In this document: positions 25,401-37,400 of the stretch, piece after piece | How the letters are laid out: each line of letters begins with the position of its first letter | Position numbering within the stretch: the stretch's first letter is position 1 | Assembly (NCBI RefSeq): GCF_030867095.1 | Contig: NC_081824.1 | Span: 349,592,203 to 349,656,202 of the forward strand | Length of the DNA stretch: 64,000 nt | Direction of reading: 5' to 3' | Origin: Alligator mississippiensis | Taxonomy: Eukaryota > Chordata > Crocodylia > Alligatoridae | The notes under the pieces: model-generated | The model's input: the letters and a program-made list of their open reading frames with translations, nothing else | What the model was told of the DNA's origin: nothing | Database searches by the model: none | Position numbers and translations under genes: made by a program

Positions 25401-28400
25401 GGTCTGCTGAAGGTTCCTGCGTCTACTGGTCAGACATCTTCTGAAAGTAAACCCCCTAAGAATGGATTTGGAGGGCTCTTTGCTAAAATGGAAGGACAGT
25501 GGGATTGTTCTGTTTGTTTAGTACGAAATGAAGCCTCTTCTGCAGCCTGCATAGCCTGTCAAACACAAAATCCATCTAGTAAAGCTGGGGATGCCACCTC
25601 AACTCCTGCATTTGGCTTCAAGAGCAAATTGTCTGAATCTGCCGGAGGACAATTGGGAACAGGTTTTAAGAGTGACTTTTCAGAAAAAGACTTTAAATTT
25701 GGTCATGCAGAAGGAAAGGCACCTTCCTTCACATTTCAGATTCCTTCTGGTAGTGAAGCTAACCCTACAAATGAAGGATTTAACTTTTCTATGCCTGTGC
25801 CTGCAGGTGGATTTAAATTTGGCATACAAGAGCCTGGCAAAAATATTACAAAGAAAGATGAGCCACCCAAAGAAAGTACAACAGGCTTCTTAAAAAGTCT
25901 TGACAAAAAGGAGAAAAGAGATGCTCCTTTTTCAGAAGGTGGGGCTGGTATCCGGTCTCCAGGAGCTTCTAATAAGCCAACTGGTGATTTAGTTTTTGGG
26001 CAGAATAGCAGCACTTTCACTTTTGCTGATCTTGCAAAAACTACTTCTGGAGAAGGATTCCAGTTTGGGAAAAAAGATCCAAACTTCAAGGGCTTTTCAG
26101 GTGCAGGTGAAAAACTGTTTTCCTCACAGAGTTCTAAAATGGATCACAAAGTTAATACTGCTGATCTAGAGAAGGATGATGATTCATATAAGACTGAGGA
26201 TTGTGATGATATTCACTTTGACCCAGTTGTCCAAATGCCTGAAAAAGTAGAGCTAGTAACAGGGGAAGAGGATGAGAAAGTACTCTATTCACAAAGGATA
26301 AAACTCTTTAGGTTTGATGCAGAAATAAGTCAGTGGAAAGAACGAGGTGTGGGCAACTTAAAAATTCTTAAAAATGAAGATAATGGCAAGCTAAGAATTC
26401 TAATGCGACGCGAACAGGTACTAAAAGTATGTGCAAACCATTTGATAACTACTACCATGAACTTGAAACCTCTGTCTGGCTCAGATAAAGCATGGATGTG
26501 GCTAGCTAGTGACTTTTCTGATGGTGATGCAAGGCTGGAGCAGCTAGCAGCTAAATTTAAGACACCAGAGCAGGCTGAGGAATTCAAACAAAAATTCGAA
26601 GAGTGTCAGAGGCTGTTGTTGGATATACCACTGCAGACCCCACATAAACTTGTTGACACAGGTAGGACAGCTCAACTTATACAGAAAGCAGAAGAAATGA
26701 AAACTGGATTGAAAGATCTCAAAACGTTTTTGACAGATGATAAAACGAAACTTACAGAGGAAGAGAAGAGAAGCTCACCTTTAGCCATCAGTACTTCTGA
26801 CTTGGTTATAAAGCCACATGCGGAAAGCACTGCACCTACGTTGGAATGGGATAACTATGACTTGCGTGAAGAAGCATTGGATGATAGTGTTAGTAGCTCT
26901 GTGTATGCATCGCCTCTGGCAAGTAGTCCTGTAAGAAAAAATCTGTTCAGATTTGGGGAATCTACAACTGGATTTAACTTTAGCTTCAAATCTGCCTTAA
27001 GCCCCTCAAAGTCTCCTGCCAAGCAGAACCAGAGCAGATCATCTGTAGGCACTGATGAAGAGTCTGATATCACTCAAGAAGAAGAAAGAGATGGACAGTA
27101 CTTTGAACCTGTGGTACCTTTACCTGACCTTGTAGAAGTGACAAGTGGTGAAGAAAATGAGCAAGTTGTTTTCAGTCACAGAGCTAAACTCTATAGATAT
27201 GACAAGGATGCTAATCAGTGGAAAGAGAGGGGTATTGGGGATATAAAGATTCTACAGAACTATGACAACAAACAAGTTCGTATAGTAATGAGAAGGGATC
27301 AGGTATTAAAACTCTGTGCCAATCATAGAATAACACCAGACATGAACATACAGCAGATGAAAGGAACTGATAGAGCATGGGTATGGACTGCCTGTGACTT
27401 TGCAGATGGGGAAAGAAAGGTGGAGCTCTTAGCTGTGAGGTTCAAGCTTCAAGATGTTGCAGACTCATTTAAGCAAATTTTTGATGAAGCAAAACATGCC
27501 CAAGAAAAAGACACCTTGATTACACCCCTCTCTTCACGTGCCAGTACTCCAAAGGAATCTCCGTGTGGTAAAATTGCTGTAGTTGTACTGGAGGAAACCA
27601 CCAGGGAGAGAACTGATCAGATCCATGATGAGGATACCTCTGATGTGACTGTAGAGGCATCGGAGGTGTCGAGCACTTCCGAAACACCAACAAAAGCAGT
27701 GGTTTCTCCTCCTAAATTTGTATTTGGCTCGGAATCTGTCAAGAGCATTTTTAGTAGTGAAAAATCAAAGCCATTCACATTTGGAAATACTTCAGCTACT
27801 GGATCTCTGTTTGGCTTCAGCTTTACCCCTCCTTCAAAAAATAAAACTGAAGATGCTAGTTCAGTGTCACAAAATACAATGCAGAGAGAACTCAAAGTAA
27901 CTGAACCTCAGAAAAGCCATGCTGTTAATCAGAAGGCTTCAGATGGCAAGATGGAAAACAATTCAGTTTCTTCAACAGAAGAGTCTTCAAATTGCATATT
28001 TAAAACACTAGAAAAAGGTAAGCATTATCTGAACTGGGAGCTATTTACATTAAAGAAAACTTCCTATCTTCCACTGTTAGTAGATTTATTTAGTAAAGTA
28101 ATGTTTCAGACTTCTGAAAATCCGCAAAATTTTTTACTATAAATTTTTGGTTATATTGCCATACAATTGCCATATAGTACTGTATTTACCCAAGTACAAG
28201 ATGAAGAGTACTCCTCCTCTCCCCTCCACACTGCTTTTGCTACCTGCAACCTCAAATCCCCACACCCCCTTCCTCCCGTCTCTCCCTCCTGTATTTCTGT
28301 TTTGTGTCAGCTCTTGATCCCTGCTGCAGTCTGGGGCAAAGAGCATGGTTCCAGCCCAGCCCCATAGCAGTGGTACAAAGCCAGCACTGCTGTTCCAGCC

Positions 28401-31400
28401 CAGCCCTGTAGTGGAGGTGCTGGCTCCCCACACACTGCTGCTATGGGGCTCAGTTGGAGTAATTTTTTTTTTTGCACTAGGCTGTAGCAGCGATGGAGCC
28501 TGCCAGTGCAGAGCAAAAGTAAGGAGTATAGCAGAGGTGACAGAGAAGAAGCGGGGGGGAAGGAGTGAGGGGCGCAGACTCGGGCCTGCAGGGCAGAAGT
28601 AGTGGGATGCTCAGAGGCAGTGGGTGGGGGGCAGGTGGCAACTGCCTGCCCCTGCTGCTGCCTTGTGCTTGATTGTAAGGCATGGGTCGTCGTGTCCCCC
28701 GTCCCCCCCCCCCCCCCGTTAACAGTGGGCAATCTCATCTAATCAAGCAAATACAGTAGGTTCTAATATTAAGTTAGGCTTCCTTCCTTTAGTTTGCATT
28801 AGGCTTCTAACTTCTATTGCAAAACATCTTTAGCTTGAAGTATTAAGAACATAAGTTCCATCTAGCCCGTATCCTGTCTCTGACAGTGGCAGAGATAGAT
28901 GCTATCCAGGTAAATCATTGAACTGGATAGTTCTCGAGTAATCTATCCCCTATTTAATATCCTCCCTGGCATCTACCGCTTAGTGGTATAAAGATGCCAC
29001 TCCAGCATTCAGAAACCTCTCCAGCCATTCTGTTCAATAGCCATTTACAGATCTCTCAACTTTATGGTTCTGTGCTTTTTTTTTTTTTTTCCTTCCACTT
29101 TTGTTTTTTGAAAATGCATGGAAGGGGTAACAAAACTGACATGCTTGTGAACCAGTGCAGTAAATGCTGGTTATTTTACCAGTGTGGCATTGTTCGGATA
29201 CGCTGTCTCTCTCTTATACATTCCTTCCTCCCTCCCTTACCCCTTCCTCTGCCCCAAATTATGAACTTCTGATTTGCATTTCCTTTGGAGTGGTTAATTT
29301 ACAGTTTGCTGTACGTGCCCACATCTAAACATTTGAATAAGACTTGGTAGCTCATAAGGCACGCCAAAGACAGCTGTTTCAGGCTTAATTGCTTTAACTG
29401 TAACCTGTGCAAATAAGGGGTGGGGGGAGAAAGGTGGGTTCTAAGATCCTTGAGTCTTGCCTCTTACACGAGACATACAAGTCTTTACACCTCTTCTTTT
29501 TCTTTGGACAATAGAGTTCAGAAAACTTCATTTTATTCTTCATGGAGAGGTACAGTGCCTTAGTTAACAACTAACAGGTAACTGTTACAGTTGGCACTGC
29601 TTAGTGAGGGTGAAAACCAGGTTTATCAAATTATTTACCCTCTCATAAATCTTGTAGAAGTCAGGTGGTTTACATCTTACTAAGCCAGGAAAATGCTCGT
29701 TACTAAAACAATTTTGTGGTAGATAAAATTTGACTTTTAATCACAAGTGACCAAAATGTGGTCTTCAGCTAACTACTTCAGATGTCTTGAAATTGGAGAT
29801 TACAGCATGAGATCTGTCTTTGTAGACTGATATTGAATGTTCTGTGGTTTCATGTAAGCTAATAGCAACTTTGGTTTCACAGACTTTGAGACCTCAGCCT
29901 AGACTTGTTACCAGTAGCCATATAACTAAGATTTCACCACATTGAATAGTTTGAGCCTGGTGGAAGTTAACCTTTTTATGGCAGACAGACCACAGATTAG
30001 TCCATTGCCTTCCCAGAGTGACACTCCAATCCCCTTCTGCCTGATCGGCTGCTCCGAGCAGGGAGCAGAAACCAATCTGTTGCTGTGTTGCCAGTCCATT
30101 CCTCTCTGTACTGCCAGTCTCACACAGACTCCCTTGCCACTTGTGGTGCACATGCTACAAGTTGATCACCTCTGTTCTAAAATGAAGCATGTGATATTGG
30201 ACTCTATGATGGCATAAAGCAGTAAGTGAAAAATGATTTATTGAAGTAGAAATAGATCCTCTTGCTAAAAAGTGTTGCCTAACATTGCAGAGTCTGTGGC
30301 TAAAATGTGCATTATTTGTATTTCAAGTAAATATGATATTTAAGTGGGTTGGATAAATTCATACACCACATAGTATAAACTGTTCAATAACTAATTCTGT
30401 GATCTGTAGATATTGAAGACTTTCACTTCACAACATAGGTAAGTTTGTTTCTGCCCCCTCAAAATACCAGATGAACACTTACACCCACACTTTATTTTCT
30501 AGGATTTAATTTTAGTCTTTTTAAATCTAATCCAATGGCCTTTTGGACCAGCACACCTTCATTTCATCCTGATAGTAAAGGTATTTACACACTGCACTGA
30601 ATGTGTGATGAAATCACTCTGTAGTAGGTATTGACAGCTGGTCAAATGTGGCAAAGCAGTTGGCTCTCTAATAGTATGGAAATTAGATTAATTAACACGC
30701 ATGCTGAGAGAAGTAGTTAAAACTACTTCTTATCTTTAATTTTTTTTAATACCTGTGATAGTTGGATATAATTACTTCTGTTAATTTTTAATGTGTATTA
30801 ATATCCACAACTGGTGGCGTTTGCAATGCTCAGCTGTGTAGTAGCTTCAGTTTGCTTCATATTTATTATAGGGCTTTAGATCTGTTTGCTAAAATCTTCC
30901 TGAAGAGAAGATTAAGGAAATTCACTGTGTCTGTCTGTCTGAAAGGCAGATGATTCTGGTATTTTTTATGAAGTGGCTTACTTCCTACTAGTTGACAGTG
31001 AGAATGGAAATGAATGTGTAAAAACAAACCTCTGACATGGGAAGCAGGCACAAATCAAACATCCAGATGATCAGTTTTCCATAATGCCTCAATTTGAATC
31101 AGCCTGTCTGCAACTAGAAACATTCAGTTTGCTTGCTTATTCTTACTGGGCTTGCCTCTGGTTTTCATATCAAGTCACACGGTGAGGGATCGGAAGGTCA
31201 GTTCTTTAGCCACACAGCATGTGGTTCCATAAGATGATGCTCTCCTCCTTTTTTAATTTTTGTGTTTGGGATCATTAATGACTTGCTGAGAACAACGTGC
31301 TTTATTTCTGGAGCCTTTATTTAGAAAACAGTAAGCCTAACCATAGAAAATTCTCTACAGATGGTGTTTTAAAAAGTACAAGGGTTTAAAGGATATATAA

Positions 31401-34400
31401 AGAATCTCTTGCTCATGGGTGCTGAGCGAGTACATGCAGACACTGTATAATTGAGACATCTACCAGTGTTATGAAAAGAAAGAAATCAAATACCGTCTTT
31501 CTGAAACAAAATTTGGTCAAGGAAATGACTCCTCTATACCTAGAGGGAATATCATAGTGTTTTACATTGTAATCTTAATAGATCATTAAGTTCAGTCACT
31601 ACTAGCTCTACATTACTGTTCCAAGCTGGTTTCATTTATTGTTTGTATATTTAAACTGGAGTAAATGTCCTTCCATTTTGCCCTTAATTTGTCTTCTGAT
31701 TTTGGGGGGTTTTTTTTAAATTGGTCTTCCTCTTGTACACAGTAAAAACCTTTTTAGTTTTATTGTAAAACACAGAGTAAGCATAACTTGGCTATAGCTT
31801 GTAAAAAAGAAAAAACCGAAGGTAAAAAACGCTTTCAAATTGTTAATCTTTAACTTGTGCACTGTTCTTTGTGCCTTTAAACTGCTAAATCTCCCCATTG
31901 TCTTCAGTTTTGAGATGTTCCATTAAAGTACTTTTATTATACAGAAAAAACAAAAGCTTCTATTTTTTTAGAAACTTCAAACTGTTAATTCCTACTTGAT
32001 TGATACTCCTAAAGATATAGTAGTTGTATATTTATAATCATTCTCACAATTTTGTGAATGTTAGCTTTTTTTAAAGAGTTTTAACATTGATCTACCTTAG
32101 ACACAGCTGCAGTTAATTAACCTGATGTAGGTCCTCTGTTAATCCCCTCATCTGAATTAACTATCAAGTTCATCCCTTAAATATGGCCAAAGGGCTTCTA
32201 GGAGCAATTTAGGGTATGGACACACATAATTAACATGTTTTAAACAACTTTTGAAACCTTTTTGAAGGGCCAGCTGTATGCGTATACAAACCCTTTGAAA
32301 CCATCCTAAAAGCACCTGAAATACCACAAAACAGAACCTCTTGAAATTAAGTCTTGTTGTGGAGGATTTCACTTCTCTCTAAAGAGAGAGGTAGAGCAGG
32401 TGGTGGGGCTGCAGGCCACTGCTGGAAACCTGCTGGGATCCCTACAGCCCACCCTCCCAACCAGCTCCTTGCTGGGACCTCTGCCCCTGCCAGGCCATTT
32501 CACTCCCCTCCTATTTCCCTGACCAGACCCCTGCTGACATGGGGAAGAAGGAGCCCAGCTCTTCAGTTCCATTTCCTGCTACCTGTGACAGGCTTAGAGG
32601 GGGGAGAGGAGAGGTAGAGAGCACTGGACCTGCTCCTCATTAGCATCGCACTCCCTCTCTACCTCTTGCCCTGTGAGAGGTGAGGGGGGAATAAAGGACA
32701 CACTGTAGGTCGCTGCCGCCTGCTGGTGCTAGAGGAGCTGCAGTGTCCTGAAACACGCGAGCCAGGAATGGTAAAGGGGCACTTGTGTACTGTGGCTGAA
32801 ATGCTACCTTCATGAAACATTTCGAAGTGTTTCACATGGAACCATTTCAGGCATTACTTCTGTCCTTAGAAACATGTAAAGGCAACCTCGTTATAACTGT
32901 AACAGTAATTTCTGACTTGGCCTAAATGGATGCATTGAGGGAGACTTGTTAAGTATTCTGAAAAATAGTAAATCTTTCAATTATGCCTTAAATGGCATCT
33001 GATAATTGCATTAAAAAATCCTCAAAAATGTAATGCATGTCCCTTATACTCTACAAAATAGTAATCTTGAATGACCAAAAAACATTGATACCTAGCTACT
33101 AAAGTCTAACCTATTTAGGTCTTTCTAATATCAGTGTTTGAGTTGAAACAAAAAGTAAAGACAGAATTGCTGAGAGCAGTTGTGGATGAGTGCAACCTCT
33201 TTTATATGAACTGAACTGACTTCACTTTTCCTTATTTCATGATTTGAGCAGACAAATCCTTTTGGGGTTTTTACAGCTGAACAGCCCACTTAGCAATGTT
33301 GTGTACAACTTTCCATGGCTGTGTATAGCAGTGTTAGAAGTCCTGCAAGTAGCTCAGCTATATCTGCTCTTTTACTGGATAGGAAAATAGAGAATTTTTT
33401 GGAGTATATGGATAAACAGTTTTCATTGCAAACCATTCTGTGCAATTGCCACCAAGGTTTTAGGTAATAATTAGAATTAAGCCAGATCTGGGATTTCTGT
33501 CTGCAGTATGCAGTGGTTCTTTTGTAACTAGTCCCTGAACTGTGCATTTAGCGAGCCTGGGCATTGGACCACTGAGGTCATAAATCCTAGTGTTCAGGTA
33601 TTGGACTCTCTCAAAGGATTCTGGCCATGGCCTTGTTAACTTGAACTGACTTGCACATAATACATAATTAATATGTTCCCTTAGGCATAGTTTGCATGAA
33701 AGCCATTTTCTGCATGTTAGAAATAAGTGATGGATTTGGTGCCCACAGAAGGTGCCAGATTGGAAGCACTGCAAACTAATGTCCTCTAGCTAGCTACAAA
33801 CAGCATGGGCAGTGGCAGTGTGAATGTACCTGCTTAGCTTTGTTTTGGAGGAGCCACCACTAAGGTTGCATGCAACAAGCTTGCTGTTGCCTCTTGAGAG
33901 TAAATGTTAGTATGTTCCTACAACAGCTATATTTTTTTAACTTGGTGTAAGACTGATAAGTACTTTGGACTAAAGCTTCCTGGAGTGGATTTCGTTTGGA
34001 TAAGCTGATCAAGTGTGACATTTGGCATGGTTGTATTTGAGTGGTTAAAACCATAGAATAGAAAAGGAATCTTACGTGGTTTGTTTAAATTCTGAACTGC
34101 TGTAGTTTTAACCCAGAAGTAAGCACGTCTTGGTTTTTTTAACTAATTCCTTCCAGTGTAATCAAAGGAATGTTTTGACTATTAAAAGCATATTTATATG
34201 ATCTACTCTTCGCTGTTAGACAGTAACATTTGCAGTTACTCTTAAGTTTTTTTTATTTGCAAAGCTCTTCTAAAGCTGTAAAAAGGTAGTGCTTGCTAAT
34301 AATGTGATAGAGTAAGTTCTGGGCAAGAAAATCCTTCTGGTGATGAACAGGGTTTGCAGTTCAGGGTCAAGCTGTCCTTTTTATCTCTTTAGTATCCAAA

Positions 34401-37400
34401 AGCCTGAAGCTAGATACTGTTGGTCTTAGAACCATCTCATTGGCTGCCAGCATAGTTAAGATACAAATATTGGGGGGGGGGGGGGGGGAGTTGCATGTGT
34501 CCTGTTCTTCCCCCCTCCCCCCTTGATTCATAGATTCATAGATGTTAGGGTCGGAAGGGACCTCAATAGATCATCAAGTCCGACCCCCTGCATAAGCAGG
34601 AAAGAGTGCTGGGTCTAGATGACCCCAGCTAGATACTTGTCTAACCTCCTCTTGAAGACCCCCAGGGTAGGGGAGAGCACCACCTCCCTTGGGAGCCCGT
34701 TCCAGACCTTGGCCACTCGAACTGTGAAGAAGTTCTTCCTAATGTCCAGTCTAAATCTGCTCTCTGCTAGCTTGTGGCCATTGTTTCTTGTAACCCCCGG
34801 GGGCGCCTTGGTGAATAAATCCTCACCAATTCCCTTCTGTGCCCCCGTGATGAACTTATAGGCAGCCACAAGGTCGCCTCTCAACCTTCTCTTGCGGAGG
34901 CTGAAAAGGTCCAGTTTCTCTAGTCTCTCCTCGTAGGGCTTGGTCTGCAGGCCCTTGACCATACGAGTTGCCCTTCTCTGTACCCTCTCCAGGTTATCCG
35001 CATCCTTCCTGAAGTGTGGCGCCCAGAATTGCACGCAGTACTCCAACTGCGGTCTGACCAGCGCCCTATAGACGGGAAGTATCACCTCCCTGGACCTATT
35101 CGTCATGCATCTGCTGATGCACGATAAAGTGCCATTGGCTTTTCTGATGGCTTCGTCACACTGCCGGCTCATGTTCATCTTGGAGTCCACTAGGACTCCA
35201 AGATCCCTTTCCACCTCTGTGCCACCCAGCAGGTCATTCCCTAGGCTGTAGGTGTGCTGGACATTTTTCCTCCCTAGGTGCAGCACTTTGCATTTCTCCT
35301 TGTTGAACTGCATCCTGTTGTTTTCTGCCCACTTGTGCAGCCTATCCAGGTCTGCCTGCAGCTGTTCCCTGCCCTCCGGCGTGTCCACTTCTCCCCATAG
35401 CTTTGTGTCATCTGCAAACTTGGACAGAGAGTACATTTGACTCCCTCGTCCAAGTCGCTGATGAAGACATTAAAGAGTATCGGTCCATCAAGAGTGTTGG
35501 TCCTTTATCCCTACTATGCTTTGTTTTTGGCTGGGTTTTTTGTTTTATTTGAGGGTACTCTGGGCCGTTTACTAGGGAGGTCTAATTTTAACTCTTAGCT
35601 ACACTTGGCTACATGACTGAAATTGCAGAAGTTTAGACTTCCCAGTTTGACCCACTGTCTTGCAGGAAGACTAGAATGTGAGAAGTAATTACAGAAGTTC
35701 ATTCGTGAACCTGAAATAAAAGCTGCAAAGCAGTTTTTGAAGATGGTTGAGGTTCTGGTTCTGTCAATGTTGCAATGTCATTTGGCTTCATTAGCTCCCG
35801 GATTTGACCTGCTTGATCCTTAGAGAATTTGTTCACTTGTTAGATGAAAAAAAATCCTGTACTGGCAGACACATTTGAGTATGGTAAAGCATGCTCAGTT
35901 TTTCTGATTGCTTTAATCAGAAATTGCAAATTGCCTAAGCATTGTTATATGAAGTGCCCCTTTCTGATATTATTCAATTGCCTACTTTGGCTGTACCAAG
36001 CAAATACTGGTGTAGTACTGATGTGTTCAAACTTCTTCCTTAGAAATGTTGAGAGAGGGTATGAGGAGAATCTCCTTGCTTTTTGGTAAGGGTAAAATGT
36101 TGAATGAAGGTATAGATGTGGCAGTTTCCTTAGCTGGAAAAGCTAAACAATTAAAAATGACATAAGGCATAAGTGAACTTTAATGCTCCTGTCCCAAGTG
36201 AAGAATGGAAGTTAATTTTTTTTAATATTAATGCCATGTATTGCTTACATAACCCTGTGCTGTGGCATCACATTTTTAAAGTAGCCCTAAAAGTCCAGTT
36301 TACTTTACATTACACACATCCTTTCTATATATAATTTCCAGTCACAGGAATTTTAACTTTACTGACCCCAGAGAAAATCAAGTTGGTAGTTGCTTGTAAA
36401 AATGCAAGGAGTAGTAAATCATGTAAGTTGGCCTGCAGTTTTGATCTCGGGGCAGACTAACCTGTTTTCTTAAAAGATTAATTCTTTATTAAAAATTATA
36501 CACTGCATTGCTCAAATTAATAAATACTTAGCATGCCAAACACAACCTGCTTTCTTAAAAAGTTCTAAAAATTAAAATGCATCCAACAACAGCAATTTTT
36601 TTTTTTTATCTTGCTTAAGCAGTATGGCCAAAATCAGTAAGGATTATGAGAACTGAAAGATGCTATATGCTTCTTAATGTCCTGCCATAATACTTGCTTT
36701 CTTGTAGCTAAATATATTTGCAACACAGGCTTTTTTCTAACTTTTTTAGCCTTCAGAATGCTTTCAACTTTCTACTAATAATGACAGTTTATTTTTTAGA
36801 CTTGTTCTCAAACATTTTCATTTCAATTCTGTCATTTTTTTTGGTTTTGTAATAGTTGAGAGCAAAAAGGAATCCCCTGTAGAAACTCAGTCTGATGATG
36901 TGCTCATTGTGTATGAATTGAAACCTACACCTGAACAGAAGGCTCTTGCTGACTCTCTTAAACTCCCTTCAACATTCTTCTGCTACAAGAACAAGGCTGG
37001 TTATGTCAGTGAAGAGGATGATGGTAAGGGATCATTTTAAAAATTACCTCTGAGTTGAATTTGGGGGAACAATGTTATACCTACACTCTGACTGATGGAA
37101 TATCAACAGATGCTTAAAAGGGGAAAGAAACTTTAACCAAAACATTGTTTTTGTTTTGGCTGTTCCCTTTTTAAATATAGAAGCTAGCCAGAATCAGGAA
37201 TTTTGCAAGTGTAGTGAGCACATGTCTGTGACAAATTAGCTAGAGCTGTAAGTTCACAGCGGATGTCTGAACTGATGGACTCTCTTGACTTCTTTAAGAT
37301 GAAGACTATGACACAGCTGTTAAGAAACTGAATGGAAAGTTATATGCTGATGATCCAGAGGAATGTACATCTTCACAAGATCCAGTGAAAGGTAAATCTT

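Larger units (their letters stand above)
28018..36855 (+). other. RANBP2: RANBP2 intron 20 (8.8 kb)
   Basis: The longest intron in the window. It contains a TIR element (28178-28758), a CR1/SINE-like fragment (28850-29065), a hAT-like MITE (about 29958-30180), a Harbinger-like MITE (32212-32865), a poly(G) run at about 34472-34488, and a young CR1 copy (34523-35505). The segments 30200-32200, 32870-34470 and 35510-36850 are AT-rich and show nothing I recognise. Confidence 0.75.

Noticed and set aside
28018-28142. Open frame continuing past exon 20 donor (KHYLNWELF...)
   Set aside because: The donor 'gtaagc' at 28018 joins in phase to exon 21, which carries the next conserved residues. An intron-retained short form ending at 28142 is possible but unsupported.
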